A model generated the notes under the pieces. The model worked only from the letters and a program-made list of their open reading frames with translations. It searched no databases and was not told the origin of the DNA. Shown piece after piece: positions 16,226-25,413 of a stretch of 37,271 nt of DNA (position 1 is its first letter; each line of letters opens with the position of its first letter). The stretch lies in NCBI GenBank assembly GCA_002869225.1, contig PKTG01000097.1, positions 6,179 to 43,449 on the forward strand. The letters run 5' to 3'. Made by a program: the position numbers and the translations under genes. Source of the DNA: Candidatus Muiribacterium halophilum. GTDB taxonomy: Bacteria; Muiribacteriota; Muiribacteriia; Muiribacteriales; Muiribacteriaceae.

Positions 16226-17970
16226 CAAGACGAGTGTTATCTTTTATTTTAATAGATCTAATAAGTTCTTTTATGAGTCTATTGATCAGTTTTATTGTAA
16301 TTGAAAAGACCTTTCCGAATATAAAAGATCTTTTGTTTTACAGTGGATATTGTGTTCTATTTTTATTTATTTTCAGGATGTATATTTTTGTTTCAAGACA
16401 TCTAAGGGTAAGAGCTTTCTTTTATTCAGCTCTTTCCAGTATTTTTGCTTCTATAAGTTATTATTTTTATCCAAAGACTTCAATAAGAGTGCTCTTTACA
16501 TCAGCTCTTATGTTTTTCTGTATTCTTCTTTTTACTCGAATAATGCCATTTTTAATTAGGAGAAATAATAAGAAAAAGAGATTGAAAAACATCCTTATTT
16601 ATGGAGCTGGAGAAGCCGGTATAATGATAGCTAAAGAAATCATCAAAGATAGATCGACAAATACAGAAGTGATAGGTTTTGTCGATGATGATGAAAGACT
16701 ATGGGGAAATTACATAGAAGGTTTAAGAGTGTATGGTGGAAGAGAGATCATAGAAAATACATATATAAGATATGATATTGATGAAGTTTTGGTAGCTTTA
16801 CCTTCTGCTCATGCAAAAGAGATAGAAGAAATAAGAGCTTTTTTAAAAGAAAAAAGTGTCAAAGCAAGAAACCTTCCTGCAGAATCTGAACTTGTGGATG
16901 GAAGTGTCTCATATAAAGAAGCAAGAGAATTTTCAATAGATGATGTGCTCAGAAAGGAACCTCACCCAAGAGACCTTGTCGCACTTGGTGCATTAATAGG
17001 TGGAAAAAAAGTTCTTATTACAGGTGCCGGTGGTTCAATAGGTTCAGAACTATCAAGACAGGTACTTCTCTTTAATCCAAAGAGACTTCTTGTTGCAGGA
17101 CATGGCGAGAATAGTATTTATCTTCTTAAAAACGAACTTAAAAGTTATGAGAATTTTGATTCTTTATTGATGGATATTCAGGATTATGAAAAAGTTGAAA
17201 AGGTAATAGAGGAGTTTAAACCGGATATAATATTTCATGCAGCTGCACATAAACATGTACCTCTTATGGAGGAAAATCCAGATGAGGGTGTAAAGAACAA
17301 TATCTTTGGTTCCTTTAATGTGTTTGAGATAGCGGGAAAGAACAGGGTGTCAAGACTTATCTTTATATCAACTGATAAAGCTGTAAATCCCAAGAGTGTT
17401 ATGGGAGCTACCAAAAGGGTTGCAGAAAAGATGATGATAGCCTTTTCAGAAAAATTTCCTGATACTATATATGCTTCTGTCAGATTTGGAAATGTAATTG
17501 GTTCAAGAGGCTCTGTTTTTCCGTTATTTAAGAAACAGATAAAAGAAGGTGGTCCTTTGACATTAACTCATCCTGAGGTTGAAAGGTTCTTTATGTCAAT
17601 ACCTGAAGCGGTTCAGCTGACGATGGAAGCTGCCTGTCTTGGTAAAGGTGGAGAGGTATTTATTCTTGATATGGGAGAACCTGTAAAGATACTAGATATT
17701 GCCGAGAAGATGATAAGACTTTCAGGTATGGAACCTGGCAAGGATATTAATATAAAGATAACAGGTCTAAGAGATGGTGAGAAGCTAACAGAAGAATTGT
17801 TTTATGGAAAAGAAGTCAGAATAAATACTCGAAATAAAAAGATTTTCATTGCAAAACATACCAAAGTTCCAATAGAATTTATTGAGACTGTGGAAAAGGA
17901 ATTTGTTGGTATAAATATGTTATCCGATGATGATATTAGAAAAAGACTCCGTAGTCTTGTTGAAGAATAA
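16222..17970 (+). CDS. CapD/WbpM/PglF-type membrane NDP-sugar dehydratase/epimerase
   Basis: A 582-residue protein: about four N-terminal membrane helices (residues 5-110), a CoA-binding-like Rossmann domain (ILIYGAGEAGIMIAKEI near 130), then a second Rossmann domain with ITGAGGSIGSELSRQ near 270. The catalytic region is STDKAVNPKSVMGATKR, where the usual SDR Tyr is Met, as in the 4,6-dehydratases WbpM and PglF. It likely converts UDP-GlcNAc to a 4-keto-6-deoxy sugar for surface glycans. The start is GTG at 16222, overlapping the previous TGA (GTGA), with GGAG upstream. It ends 9 nt before the WecG-type gene. Confidence 0.9.
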   Translation: MTRRVLSFILIDLISSFMSLLISFIVIEKTFPNIKDLLFYSGYCVLFLFIFRMYIFVSRHLRVRAFFYSALSSIFASISYYFYPKTSIRVLFTSALMFFCILLFTRIMPFLIRRNNKKKRLKNILIYGAGEAGIMIAKEIIKDRSTNTEVIGFVDDDERLWGNYIEGLRVYGGREIIENTYIRYDIDEVLVALPSAHAKEIEEIRAFLKEKSVKARNLPAESELVDGSVSYKEAREFSIDDVLRKEPHPRDLVALGALIGGKKVLITGAGGSIGSELSRQVLLFNPKRLLVAGHGENSIYLLKNELKSYENFDSLLMDIQDYEKVEKVIEEFKPDIIFHAAAHKHVPLMEENPDEGVKNNIFGSFNVFEIAGKNRVSRLIFISTDKAVNPKSVMGATKRVAEKMMIAFSEKFPDTIYASVRFGNVIGSRGSVFPLFKKQIKEGGPLTLTHPEVERFFMSIPEAVQLTMEAACLGKGGEVFILDMGEPVKILDIAEKMIRLSGMEPGKDINIKITGLRDGEKLTEELFYGKEVRINTRNKKIFIAKHTKVPIEFIETVEKEFVGINMLSDDDIRKRLRSLVEE

Positions 17971-17979
17971 AGGATTTTT

Positions 17980-19635
17980 ATGACTATCACATATATTTTT
18001 ATTTTCGCTCTATTACTAATGTTCTTTTTATCAAGATTTCTTGGTAAAGCTAATCTTCTTGTACTTCCATATTTTTTTATATGTATTGGCTTAATAACAT
18101 ATATGTATGAATTTAAAGACTTTTTACTTCCAGTACTTCTAGGTAGTATATTTTTCTTTTCGCTTGGAGTAGTTGTAAAAAGATATCATATTGATACTTT
18201 TCTGGAGATTCTCTTTCAGGTTCTGATAATCTCTTCGATTGTGTTTTTAGGGATGAAGATCTATTTTATCAGAAAACTTACTGGTGGCTTTTATTATTTT
18301 ACTGAGATAAGAGCTATTCTTTTTACCTTTTTCTGGATATTTATAAATATGAATGTGATGAAATTTATAAGAAAGACAGGTGAGCTTTTTCTTGGAATAG
18401 GTGTTTGTATAGTCATGGCTCTTTATATGCTTATTATAAATCAGAACATGCCAGTTGAGATAATGCTTTTTGCTCAATCTGTATTTTTTATATATTTATG
18501 GCTTCTTCTTTATAAGCTTATTTACAGGGAGAGTCTTTTTGATGATTCTATCTTTTACTTTCTATCTTTTTTAACGGTTAGTCTTTCTATTGTAGGAACA
18601 GCAAAAAGCGTAATGATATTTTCGGTTATCATTCCTGCTTTTATTGTTGGTATACCTTTGCTTTTCTTATTGTTTATGACAATACTTTCGTTTATTCGTT
18701 TTCAAAAAGGTGTAAGAGACCGTTTTTCATGGAAATTTTCTTATAACAGGATGATATTTTTCCTTTACCTGATCACTTTCTATGTTACCATACCTGTAAT
18801 ACTCTATTTTTCCAGAATAAGTATCGCAAAAAATGTTATAGTAAGTCTCCTTAGTTTTTCTATACTTTATCTTATTGGAAGGTCAGTCTTTTTTGGAGAA
18901 AAAAGATCCAAAGTCAAAAAAGCCATCTTTGGTGTTGATATAAAACCGGCTAGTCGAATCAAACTATTAAAAAGTGTTCATAACGTAATAAAGGGAAACG
19001 TACAAAACTATATCGTTACCCTTAATGCTTTGATGTTATACGAGGCTAAACAGGATGATTTTTATAGGGTTGTATTAAATTCTGCTGATTTTCAGACAGT
19101 AGACGGTGTTGGTGTATTATGGGCCATGGATTTTTTAGGTTATGAGAATATGGAGAAGGTTACAGGAATAGATTTTGTGAAAGATCTTGCCAGGCTATCT
19201 GCAAAATACGGTTATGGAATGTTTATGCTTGGAGCAGAACAGGACGTAGTTGAAACTGCTGCTAAAAACATGAAAAGAGATTTTGAAGGTGTAGTTATAA
19301 GTGGAGTAAGAAATGGGTATTTTGATTCAGAAAATGAATCAGAAGTAATTGAAAAGATAAATAGTTCAGGTGCAAAGATACTTCTTGTTGGAATGGGTGT
19401 ACCAAGGCAGGAAAAATGGATATTCTATAATCTTCATAAACTACCAAATGTAAGGATAGCTATTGGAGTTGGTGGAACGTTTGATGTATTATCCGGTAAA
19501 GTTAAAAGAGCACCAGGGTTGTTTCAGAAGGTTGGGCTTGAGTGGCTTTATAGAACGCTTAAAGAGCCAACAAGGTTTAGTAGAATACTAAAGCTACCAG
19601 CATTCGTCCTAAACGTCTTTAGAGAATACTTATAA
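17980..19635 (+). CDS. WecG/TagA/CpsF glycosyltransferase fused to a WecA-like membrane domain
   Basis: A 551-residue protein. Residues 1 to about 305 form ten or eleven membrane helices. Residues about 320-551 form a WecG/TagA/CpsF (GT26) domain: SADFQTVDGVGVLWAMDFLG, GMFMLGAEQDVVETAAKNM, LLVGMGVPRQEKWIF and IGVGGTFDVLSGKVKRAPG. GT26 enzymes add the second sugar (often ManNAc-type) to a polyprenyl-linked intermediate. The membrane half has a segment, FIVGIPLLFLLFMTILSFIR, that aligns with [14 protein letters not shown] of the WecA-like protein two genes upstream, but the Asp, GDxGS and His motifs are missing. I infer a non-catalytic WecA-type domain used as an anchor or lipid-binding part. 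Last gene of the run. Confidence 0.85.
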   Translation: MTITYIFIFALLLMFFLSRFLGKANLLVLPYFFICIGLITYMYEFKDFLLPVLLGSIFFFSLGVVVKRYHIDTFLEILFQVLIISSIVFLGMKIYFIRKLTGGFYYFTEIRAILFTFFWIFINMNVMKFIRKTGELFLGIGVCIVMALYMLIINQNMPVEIMLFAQSVFFIYLWLLLYKLIYRESLFDDSIFYFLSFLTVSLSIVGTAKSVMIFSVIIPAFIVGIPLLFLLFMTILSFIRFQKGVRDRFSWKFSYNRMIFFLYLITFYVTIPVILYFSRISIAKNVIVSLLSFSILYLIGRSVFFGEKRSKVKKAIFGVDIKPASRIKLLKSVHNVIKGNVQNYIVTLNALMLYEAKQDDFYRVVLNSADFQTVDGVGVLWAMDFLGYENMEKVTGIDFVKDLARLSAKYGYGMFMLGAEQDVVETAAKNMKRDFEGVVISGVRNGYFDSENESEVIEKINSSGAKILLVGMGVPRQEKWIFYNLHKLPNVRIAIGVGGTFDVLSGKVKRAPGLFQKVGLEWLYRTLKEPTRFSRILKLPAFVLNVFREYL

Positions 19636-20016
19636 TAACCGTAATGCGTAAAGCGTGATGGATAATGCGAAAAAACACGATATTTCGATAAACGATTTTA
19701 CGAAAAGTCGTTGAGTCGATAAATCGATAAGTCGGTTTTTTAATGATTCGTGAAAATGGGCTGTATTTTCACAGTCACAAGAATCTAAAAATCCTTTAAA
19801 AACCTTAGATATATGTTTTAATTTTCAAAGAATCTGTTTTATACTCCGCAGGTCCAGCTCCCTGCAATGTGCAACTCAAAATTCCCAAGTGTAACAGAAC
19901 CAGAATTTTGATTTCCAATTTATGCCGCCACCCACTGAGAAATATTCTACATCTATACAAATATTATCCTTTATCAATATGTTTGATTTTAATATGAATT
20001 CAAGTAGAATTTAATT
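19636..20016. repeat. Intergenic repeat island after wecG
   Basis: This 381-bp gap starts with a second copy of the GCGTAA-rich tail (19640-19668). Short paired CGA/TCG words follow (CGATATTTCG, ACGATTTT-ACG-AAAAGTCGT with one bulge, CGATAAATCG; 19678-19732). A perfect 8-bp hairpin GTGAAAAT/ATTTTCAC lies at 19750-19772. ATCTAA/TTAGAT pair across 19783-19810, and CAAAATTC/GAATTTTG across 19877-19920. Bases 19850-19945 are less AT-rich than the surroundings and may be remnant sequence. I see no gene and no convincing terminator here. A promoter for the next gene is at its end. Confidence 0.45.
19983..20010 (+). promoter_or_regulatory. Promoter placed for a leaderless mRNA
   Basis: TTGATT (19983-19988), a 16-nt spacer and TAGAAT (20005-20010) lie so that the ATG at 20017 is 6 nt after the -10 box, where transcription would start. 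No ribosome site is visible. The same 6-nt distance is seen for the isoaspartate methyltransferase and the adenylate cyclase. Confidence 0.4.
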
Positions 20017-20838
20017 ATGAAAAAAATTCTCATCCTATTAATCATAATTTTTGTAATTAGTTTTATTCAATATCAATATGTAAATTCCGAAGATGATGAA
20101 TATTACAAAAATAGAATAAAAGACTTGTTAATTGAAATGGAATTAGTTGAAAATACAGAAAATATACTAAAAATAGATAAAAAAATTTTATTATAAAAAA
20201 GCATTAAGTTTGTATCTAACTTCATAAATAAGAATCAATCTTATTCGGCAGAGTTTGGTTTTAATAAAAAAGATAAAACAATAGTCTCGTTTTCTTCAGA
20301 TTATGAATTTTTAAAAGAAAAAACTAAAGTAAAAGACTCATTAGTATCGTTAAGTAAATATATATTAAGCACCTTAAGAAATGATTTTAAACTGTTTTTA
20401 GATCAAATCGAGTTTATAGAAGAAAATAATTATTTTTCAATTGTATTAATGAAAAATATTAATGGATTCCAGGTTTTATATGGCAAAAGAGTAGAGATCA
20501 CACTTGTTGATAAAGGAAGAATAGTTAGTTTAAATATTTTTGACGATGAAATGAAAATAAATAAACCAACGATGATAAAAAGAGAATTAGCGTTTGAAAA
20601 AATCAAGAGAAATCTTTTAGAAAAAAATGATATCGATGACTTTCAATTTGAAGATAAATACAAAGAATATACAGAATTTTTTTACATGGATATTTCCAGA
20701 CCTATATTTTTAAAAGTTAATGATATTATCAATGAATATAGATTATACTGGGTGTTTCCCGCTTTTTTTAAAGATAATAAAAAGGAAATAAAGATTTTTT
20801 TATATGATATAGAAAAAGGAATTATTTTAGAATATTAA
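20017..20838 (+). CDS. Exported or membrane-anchored protein of unknown function, interrupted by an in-frame TAA
   Basis: I do not recognise this gene with certainty. An ATG at 20017 opens a signal peptide or anchor (MKKILILLIIIFVISFIQYQ), but a TAA at 20194-20196 stops it after 59 residues; the same frame is then open for 213 codons to a TAA at 20836-20838. The full 273-codon reading is continuous and compositionally even across the stop. The second half (GFQVLYGKRVEITLVDKGRI, then YWVFPAFF and a DIEKGIIL end) is reminiscent of FTP/PepSY-type propeptide domains, a loose resemblance only. It is richer in TTA, AAA and GAA than its neighbours, which suggests a recently acquired or fast-evolving gene. 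A 372-bp MITE-like element begins 11 nt after its stop. Confidence 0.6.
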
Positions 20839-20848
20839 ATATAAATCT

Positions 20849-21220
20849 AGGGTGTGGGCGCGTGACATTTGACATTTTATATTCGCTGCTTCCTATTATG
20901 CAATTTTACTGATAATTAAAAAGTCGTTCGAAAAAATGTAAGAAAACACAAAAAGTCCTTCGAAAAATGCAAATTTTATTAATAAAATTTCAACATTTTG
21001 CAATATCTTTTTAATTTGATAAGAGAAAAAAGAAGTTATGAAGAATTTTACAATTTGGCAAGTGAAATTCGACAAAGGTCTAGCCAATAGTTAATTCAAG
21101 GAGAATCGCTTTGAAATAACAGCGAAGTGAAGGATTGAATCCTAATATCTAAAGGCTAAAAGAGTTTCTAAAACTATTACTGAAAAACAAGGTTTGTCAA
21201 ATGTCACGCTCCGACACCCT
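20849..21220. mobile_element. MITE-like element with 26-bp terminal inverted repeats
   Basis: The 26 bases at 20849-20874 and the reverse complement of 21195-21220 match at 24 of 26 positions; the shared ends run from AGGGTGT to GTGACATTTGACA. The 372-bp interior has no credible gene. It holds a 20-bp perfect palindrome (20971-20990) inside a longer imperfect hairpin (20964-20999) and a direct repeat of about 20 bp (20918-20938 and 20950-20969). No clear target-site duplication is seen. Just outside the right end, the terminal CGACACCC...TATAA is partly repeated (21227-21240). It fits a non-autonomous transposon; the parent family is unknown. With short flanks it fills the 396-bp gap between two convergent genes. 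Confidence 0.7.
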
Positions 21221-21234
21221 TTATAACGACACCC

Positions 21235-21930
21235 CTATAAAATCAAAGGTACGAAGCGGAAAAGATCTTTTGATTTTGTGATAATTAACTCATTATCTTT
21301 TTTCTTAATGAAATACATTGGACCCTCTCTTTGTGGACAAATAAGCTTACCGTTTTCGGTAAGTCTATTAAAGGCGAATTCTTTTAATATCTCCAGCTTA
21401 TCTTCTTCTATTCCTGCTGTTATTATTATTCTGTCAAAAAAAGGCATATCATCAAAATCTTCTGAAAAAATATTTCCTGTGATGAATTCAATATTTTCAT
21501 ATCTATGTCTTTGCTGAGAATGCTTCATGAGGTTTTCAACATTATTTTTAGCTTTATGGGTCAAATCAGGTATTACTTCAAAAGAGTAGACTTGACCAGG
21601 ATCTACAAGATACGAAAGAAGAGCTGCGTTCCATCCGCTACCGCTACCTATTTCAAGAACTGTCATTCCTGATTCTATTGGATGTTTTAGAAGCATATAC
21701 ACAACAGTAGAAGGCTGACTAATCGTTTGTCCATGTTCAATCGGTAGAGCAGTATCCAGATATTCAAATCCAGGTTTATCTAAAAAAAATCTTCTATCGG
21801 TCTCTCTGATAGCTTCGATTATTCTATGGAAGTATTTCTGATGTTCTTTATCTCTTATAAGGTATACCGAGTTTCTTTTGATAGTATCCATTAAAGTATC
21901 AAGTGTAGGTGATTGATTAAATAGGACCAT
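21235..21930 (-). CDS. pcm: Protein-L-isoaspartate O-methyltransferase
   Basis: A 231-residue AdoMet-dependent enzyme that methylates L-isoaspartyl residues in damaged proteins so they can be repaired. The family segment GHGQTISQP-type appears as IEHGQTISQPSTVVYMLL. The AdoMet motif I is TVLEIGSGSGWNAALLSYLV, and a motif with IEFITGNIF and FFDRIIITAGIEE follows. Length is normal. It is the only minus-strand gene between 2.3 and 26 kb. Its -10 box lies only 6 nt before the ATG and no ribosome site is visible, so its mRNA may be leaderless. It ends in TAG, 14 nt from the MITE-like element. Confidence 0.92.
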   Translation of the reverse strand: MVLFNQSPTLDTLMDTIKRNSVYLIRDKEHQKYFHRIIEAIRETDRRFFLDKPGFEYLDTALPIEHGQTISQPSTVVYMLLKHPIESGMTVLEIGSGSGWNAALLSYLVDPGQVYSFEVIPDLTHKAKNNVENLMKHSQQRHRYENIEFITGNIFSEDFDDMPFFDRIIITAGIEEDKLEILKEFAFNRLTENGKLICPQREGPMYFIKKKDNELIITKSKDLFRFVPLIL

Positions 21931-21936
21931 AATATG

Positions 21937-21942
21937 ATTATA
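21937..21942 (-). promoter_or_regulatory. -10 box for pcm, placed for a leaderless mRNA
   Basis: On the minus strand TATAAT ends 6 nt before the pcm ATG (21930). A poor -35 candidate (TAGACT, 18-nt spacing) falls in the neighbouring micro-hairpin. The box lies inside a perfect inverted repeat, ATGATTAT-ATCA-ATAATCAT (21934-21953), that could act as an operator. Confidence 0.45.
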
Positions 21943-21953
21943 TCAATAATCAT

Positions 21954-22160
21954 GTAAGCGAGTCTAATGACTCTAGTAAGCAGTATTAAAATACTTAGTA
22001 AACAGAGCTTCAAAGCTCTTAGTTAGTTGAAAAATATTAAATTAGACCGAAGGTCACTTACTAACGAATTTAAAGAGTGCTTACAAGAACCGAAGGTTAG
22101 CTTACAAGGAATGAAAAAAGTCCGCTTACACAAAGTAGGAACCGGTGACCTGAGCCTTGA
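21954..22160. repeat. Micro-hairpin repeat island between pcm and groES
   Basis: Several short hairpins with unrelated stems stand in tandem: GAGTC-TAAT-GACTC (21960-21973), AGTATT-AA-AATACT (21982-21995), AGAGCT-TCAA-AGCTCT (22004-22019), GACC-GAA-GGTC (22045-22055) and AACC-GAA-GGTT (22088-22098). The first three are joined by near-identical spacers (TAGTAAGC, TAGTAAAC, TAGTTAG); around the last two the spacers appear in reverse orientation (ACTTACTA, GCTTACA). The block 21957-21979 is identical to 4224-4246. No gene is seen; the rest of the gap to groES carries the promoter and operator. Confidence 0.65.
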
Positions 22161-22206
22161 AAAATCGCTTAAAAATCAACAATAGAAACAAAAACACTTA
22201 AAAAAC

Positions 22207-22234
22207 TTGAATTTTTACTTTAATTTTTTACAAT
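22207..22234 (+). promoter_or_regulatory. groES-groEL promoter
   Basis: TTGAAT (22207-22212), a 16-nt spacer and TACAAT (22229-22234) fit a housekeeping promoter. The CIRCE-type inverted repeat begins 5 nt after the -10 box, overlapping the expected transcription start, as in HrcA-controlled promoters. Confidence 0.6.
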
Positions 22235-22238
22235 GGTA

Positions 22239-22265
22239 TTAGCAGCTGGTGTAAACGGCTGCTAA
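22239..22265 (+). promoter_or_regulatory. CIRCE-type HrcA operator (variant)
   Basis: TTAGCAGCT - 9 nt - GGCTGCTAA. The outer six bases of each arm (TTAGCA, TGCTAA) and the 9-nt spacer match the CIRCE consensus TTAGCACTC-N9-GAGTGCTAA, but the inner three bases of each arm differ while staying largely complementary. With flanking bases the pairing is 10 bp perfect (22237-22246 with 22258-22267). hrcA is encoded just downstream of groEL, so repression of groESL by HrcA at this site is likely. Confidence 0.8.
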
Positions 22266-22310
22266 TAAATGAAATCAAAAAACAAAGAATAAAAAACAGG
22301 AGGAACAAAA

Positions 22311-22604
22311 ATGGCAAATCTCAAGCCTCTAAGTAACAAAGTAATCGTGGAAGTGAAGACTCCAGAAGAAAAGACTAAAAGCGGGATCGTACTTCCAGAC
22401 ACAGCATCAAAAGACAGACCTCAGGAAGGTAAAGTAATATCTGTAGGTCCTGGAAAGACTCTTGATAACGGAAACGTTGCAAAGATGCAGGTCAAAAAAG
22501 GCGACAAAATAATATTTTCAAAATACTCAGGAACTGAAGTAAAACTTGATGAAAAAGAATATCTTATACTTTCAGAAACTGATATTCTAGCGATCGTTAA
22601 ATAA
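22311..22604 (+). CDS. groS: Co-chaperonin GroES
   Basis: A 97-residue GroES, the heptameric lid of the GroEL folding chamber in the cytoplasm. Typical segments are [20 protein letters not shown] at the start, the mobile loop [10 protein letters not shown] (residues 25-34), [16 protein letters not shown] and the C-terminal [14 protein letters not shown]. An AGGAGG ribosome site precedes the ATG. It is the first gene after the CIRCE operator and lies 36 nt ahead of groEL. Confidence 0.98.
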   Translation: MANLKPLSNKVIVEVKTPEEKTKSGIVLPDTASKDRPQEGKVISVGPGKTLDNGNVAKMQVKKGDKIIFSKYSGTEVKLDEKEYLILSETDILAIVK

Positions 22605-22640
22605 TTAAAGGGATAAACAATACAAGGAGGAAATACTTAA

Positions 22641-24284
<1,644 letters not shown>

Positions 24285-24295
24285 GACAAATTATC

Positions 24296-24327
24296 AAAGG
24301 CGACAGCTACATGCTGTCGCCTTTTTT
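24296..24327 (+). terminator. Strong Rho-independent terminator after groEL
   Basis: GGCGACAGC (24299-24307) and GCTGTCGCC (24313-24321) form a perfect 9-bp stem with a TACAT loop and a TTTTTT tail (24322-24327). AAA before the stem can pair with the tail and extend it. This is the clearest terminator in the window and should isolate groESL from hrcA. Confidence 0.93.
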
Positions 24328-24336
24328 GTATAAGGT

Positions 24337-25413
24337 ATGAAAATGAAAAAGCTTACAGATAGAAAAAAAATAATATTATCCAGTCTTATTCAGGAGTACA
24401 TAAAAACAGGTGATCCTGTATCTTCAAGGTCAGTTACAAAGAACGATAATGTCAGCTGTTCTTCCGCTACGGTAAGAAACGAACTTTCTGAACTTGAGGA
24501 TATGGGTTTACTTGAAAAGTCCCATTCATTTTCAGGTAGACTTCCTTCAGATGTTGGTTATAGATTTTTTGTTGATAATCTAATGGATAGTGTGGTTGAC
24601 CTATCCTTAAATGAAAAGGAGAGAATATCTTCTATTTACTCTTTAAGGAATTTAAACTCATCCAGATCTACTATGCTTAAGGATATATTTCTTTATGGTG
24701 TAAATGTACTAAATAATCTATGTGATCAGGCGGCTTTTATTTGTGAAGCAAGAAGCATTGAAAAGTCTGTTAAAGCTATTAAGATAATAAAGGTGTCTTC
24801 TCTTGTTTATACAGTTATCTTTCATCATGATAATAACGTAATCGAAAACAAATTATGGTTTCCTACAAATTTGATCACAGATGAAGGTCTGGAAACAATG
24901 AACAACGTGCTTCAGGATATAACATCAAAAGGATTTAAAGACCTTTCAAATGATGTAAAGAATTATTTTCAAAAGAATAAAGGTCTAAACCATCTTAGAG
25001 AAGGTATTATAGAGATAGTCGAACTCGTTCTTGATGGAGGTCGTGAATCGAATATTGATGATACTCTTTATATAGAAGGTATATCAAAACTTATTCAAAA
25101 GCCTGAGTTTGCATCTATGGAAAAAATCAGGTCGATAATACAGCTTTTTGAAAGTAAAGAACTTTTGAATCGTGAGATAAAAAAACTTCTTATTTTGAAA
25201 AAGATGAATATAAAGATAGGTTCAGAACTTGGAGTTGATGATCTTAATGACTTCTCGCTTATTAGTATACCTTATAGTGCTGGAGAAGATAAAAAAGGTG
25301 TCATAGGTATAATTGGTACAAAAAGGATGCAGTATGAGAGAATCGTTAAAATAGTTCGTGAGACTGCTGAAAAATTATCTAGTTTGCTAGTTGGGATCGA
25401 TCTTGATCTATGA
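24337..25413 (+). CDS. hrcA: Heat-inducible transcription repressor HrcA
   Basis: A 358-residue HrcA, which represses chaperone operons by binding CIRCE and needs GroEL for activity. The N-terminal winged helix is seen in LTDRKKIILSSLIQEYIKTG and SSATVRNELSELEDMGLLEK followed by HSFSGRLPSDVGYRFFVDNL. The C-terminal IGIIGTKRMQYERIVKIV region is the usual HrcA end. It starts 9 nt after the groEL terminator with only a weak AAGG ribosome site, so its expression is probably low. It overlaps the DnaJ-like gene by 4 nt (ATGA). grpE and dnaK, often next to hrcA, are not here. Confidence 0.95.
   Translation: MKMKKLTDRKKIILSSLIQEYIKTGDPVSSRSVTKNDNVSCSSATVRNELSELEDMGLLEKSHSFSGRLPSDVGYRFFVDNLMDSVVDLSLNEKERISSIYSLRNLNSSRSTMLKDIFLYGVNVLNNLCDQAAFICEARSIEKSVKAIKIIKVSSLVYTVIFHHDNNVIENKLWFPTNLITDEGLETMNNVLQDITSKGFKDLSNDVKNYFQKNKGLNHLREGIIEIVELVLDGGRESNIDDTLYIEGISKLIQKPEFASMEKIRSIIQLFESKELLNREIKKLLILKKMNIKIGSELGVDDLNDFSLISIPYSAGEDKKGVIGIIGTKRMQYERIVKIVRETAEKLSSLLVGIDLDL

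Noticed and set aside
20896-21087. Minus-strand 63-codon frame inside the MITE-like element
   Set aside because: Composed of Phe, Ile and Lys from AT-rich hairpin DNA, with no ribosome site and no resemblance to a transposase.
21100-21160. tRNA-like AGGATTGAATCCT arm in the MITE interior
   Set aside because: Only a T-arm-like palindrome is present; no acceptor, D or anticodon arms can be fitted around it.
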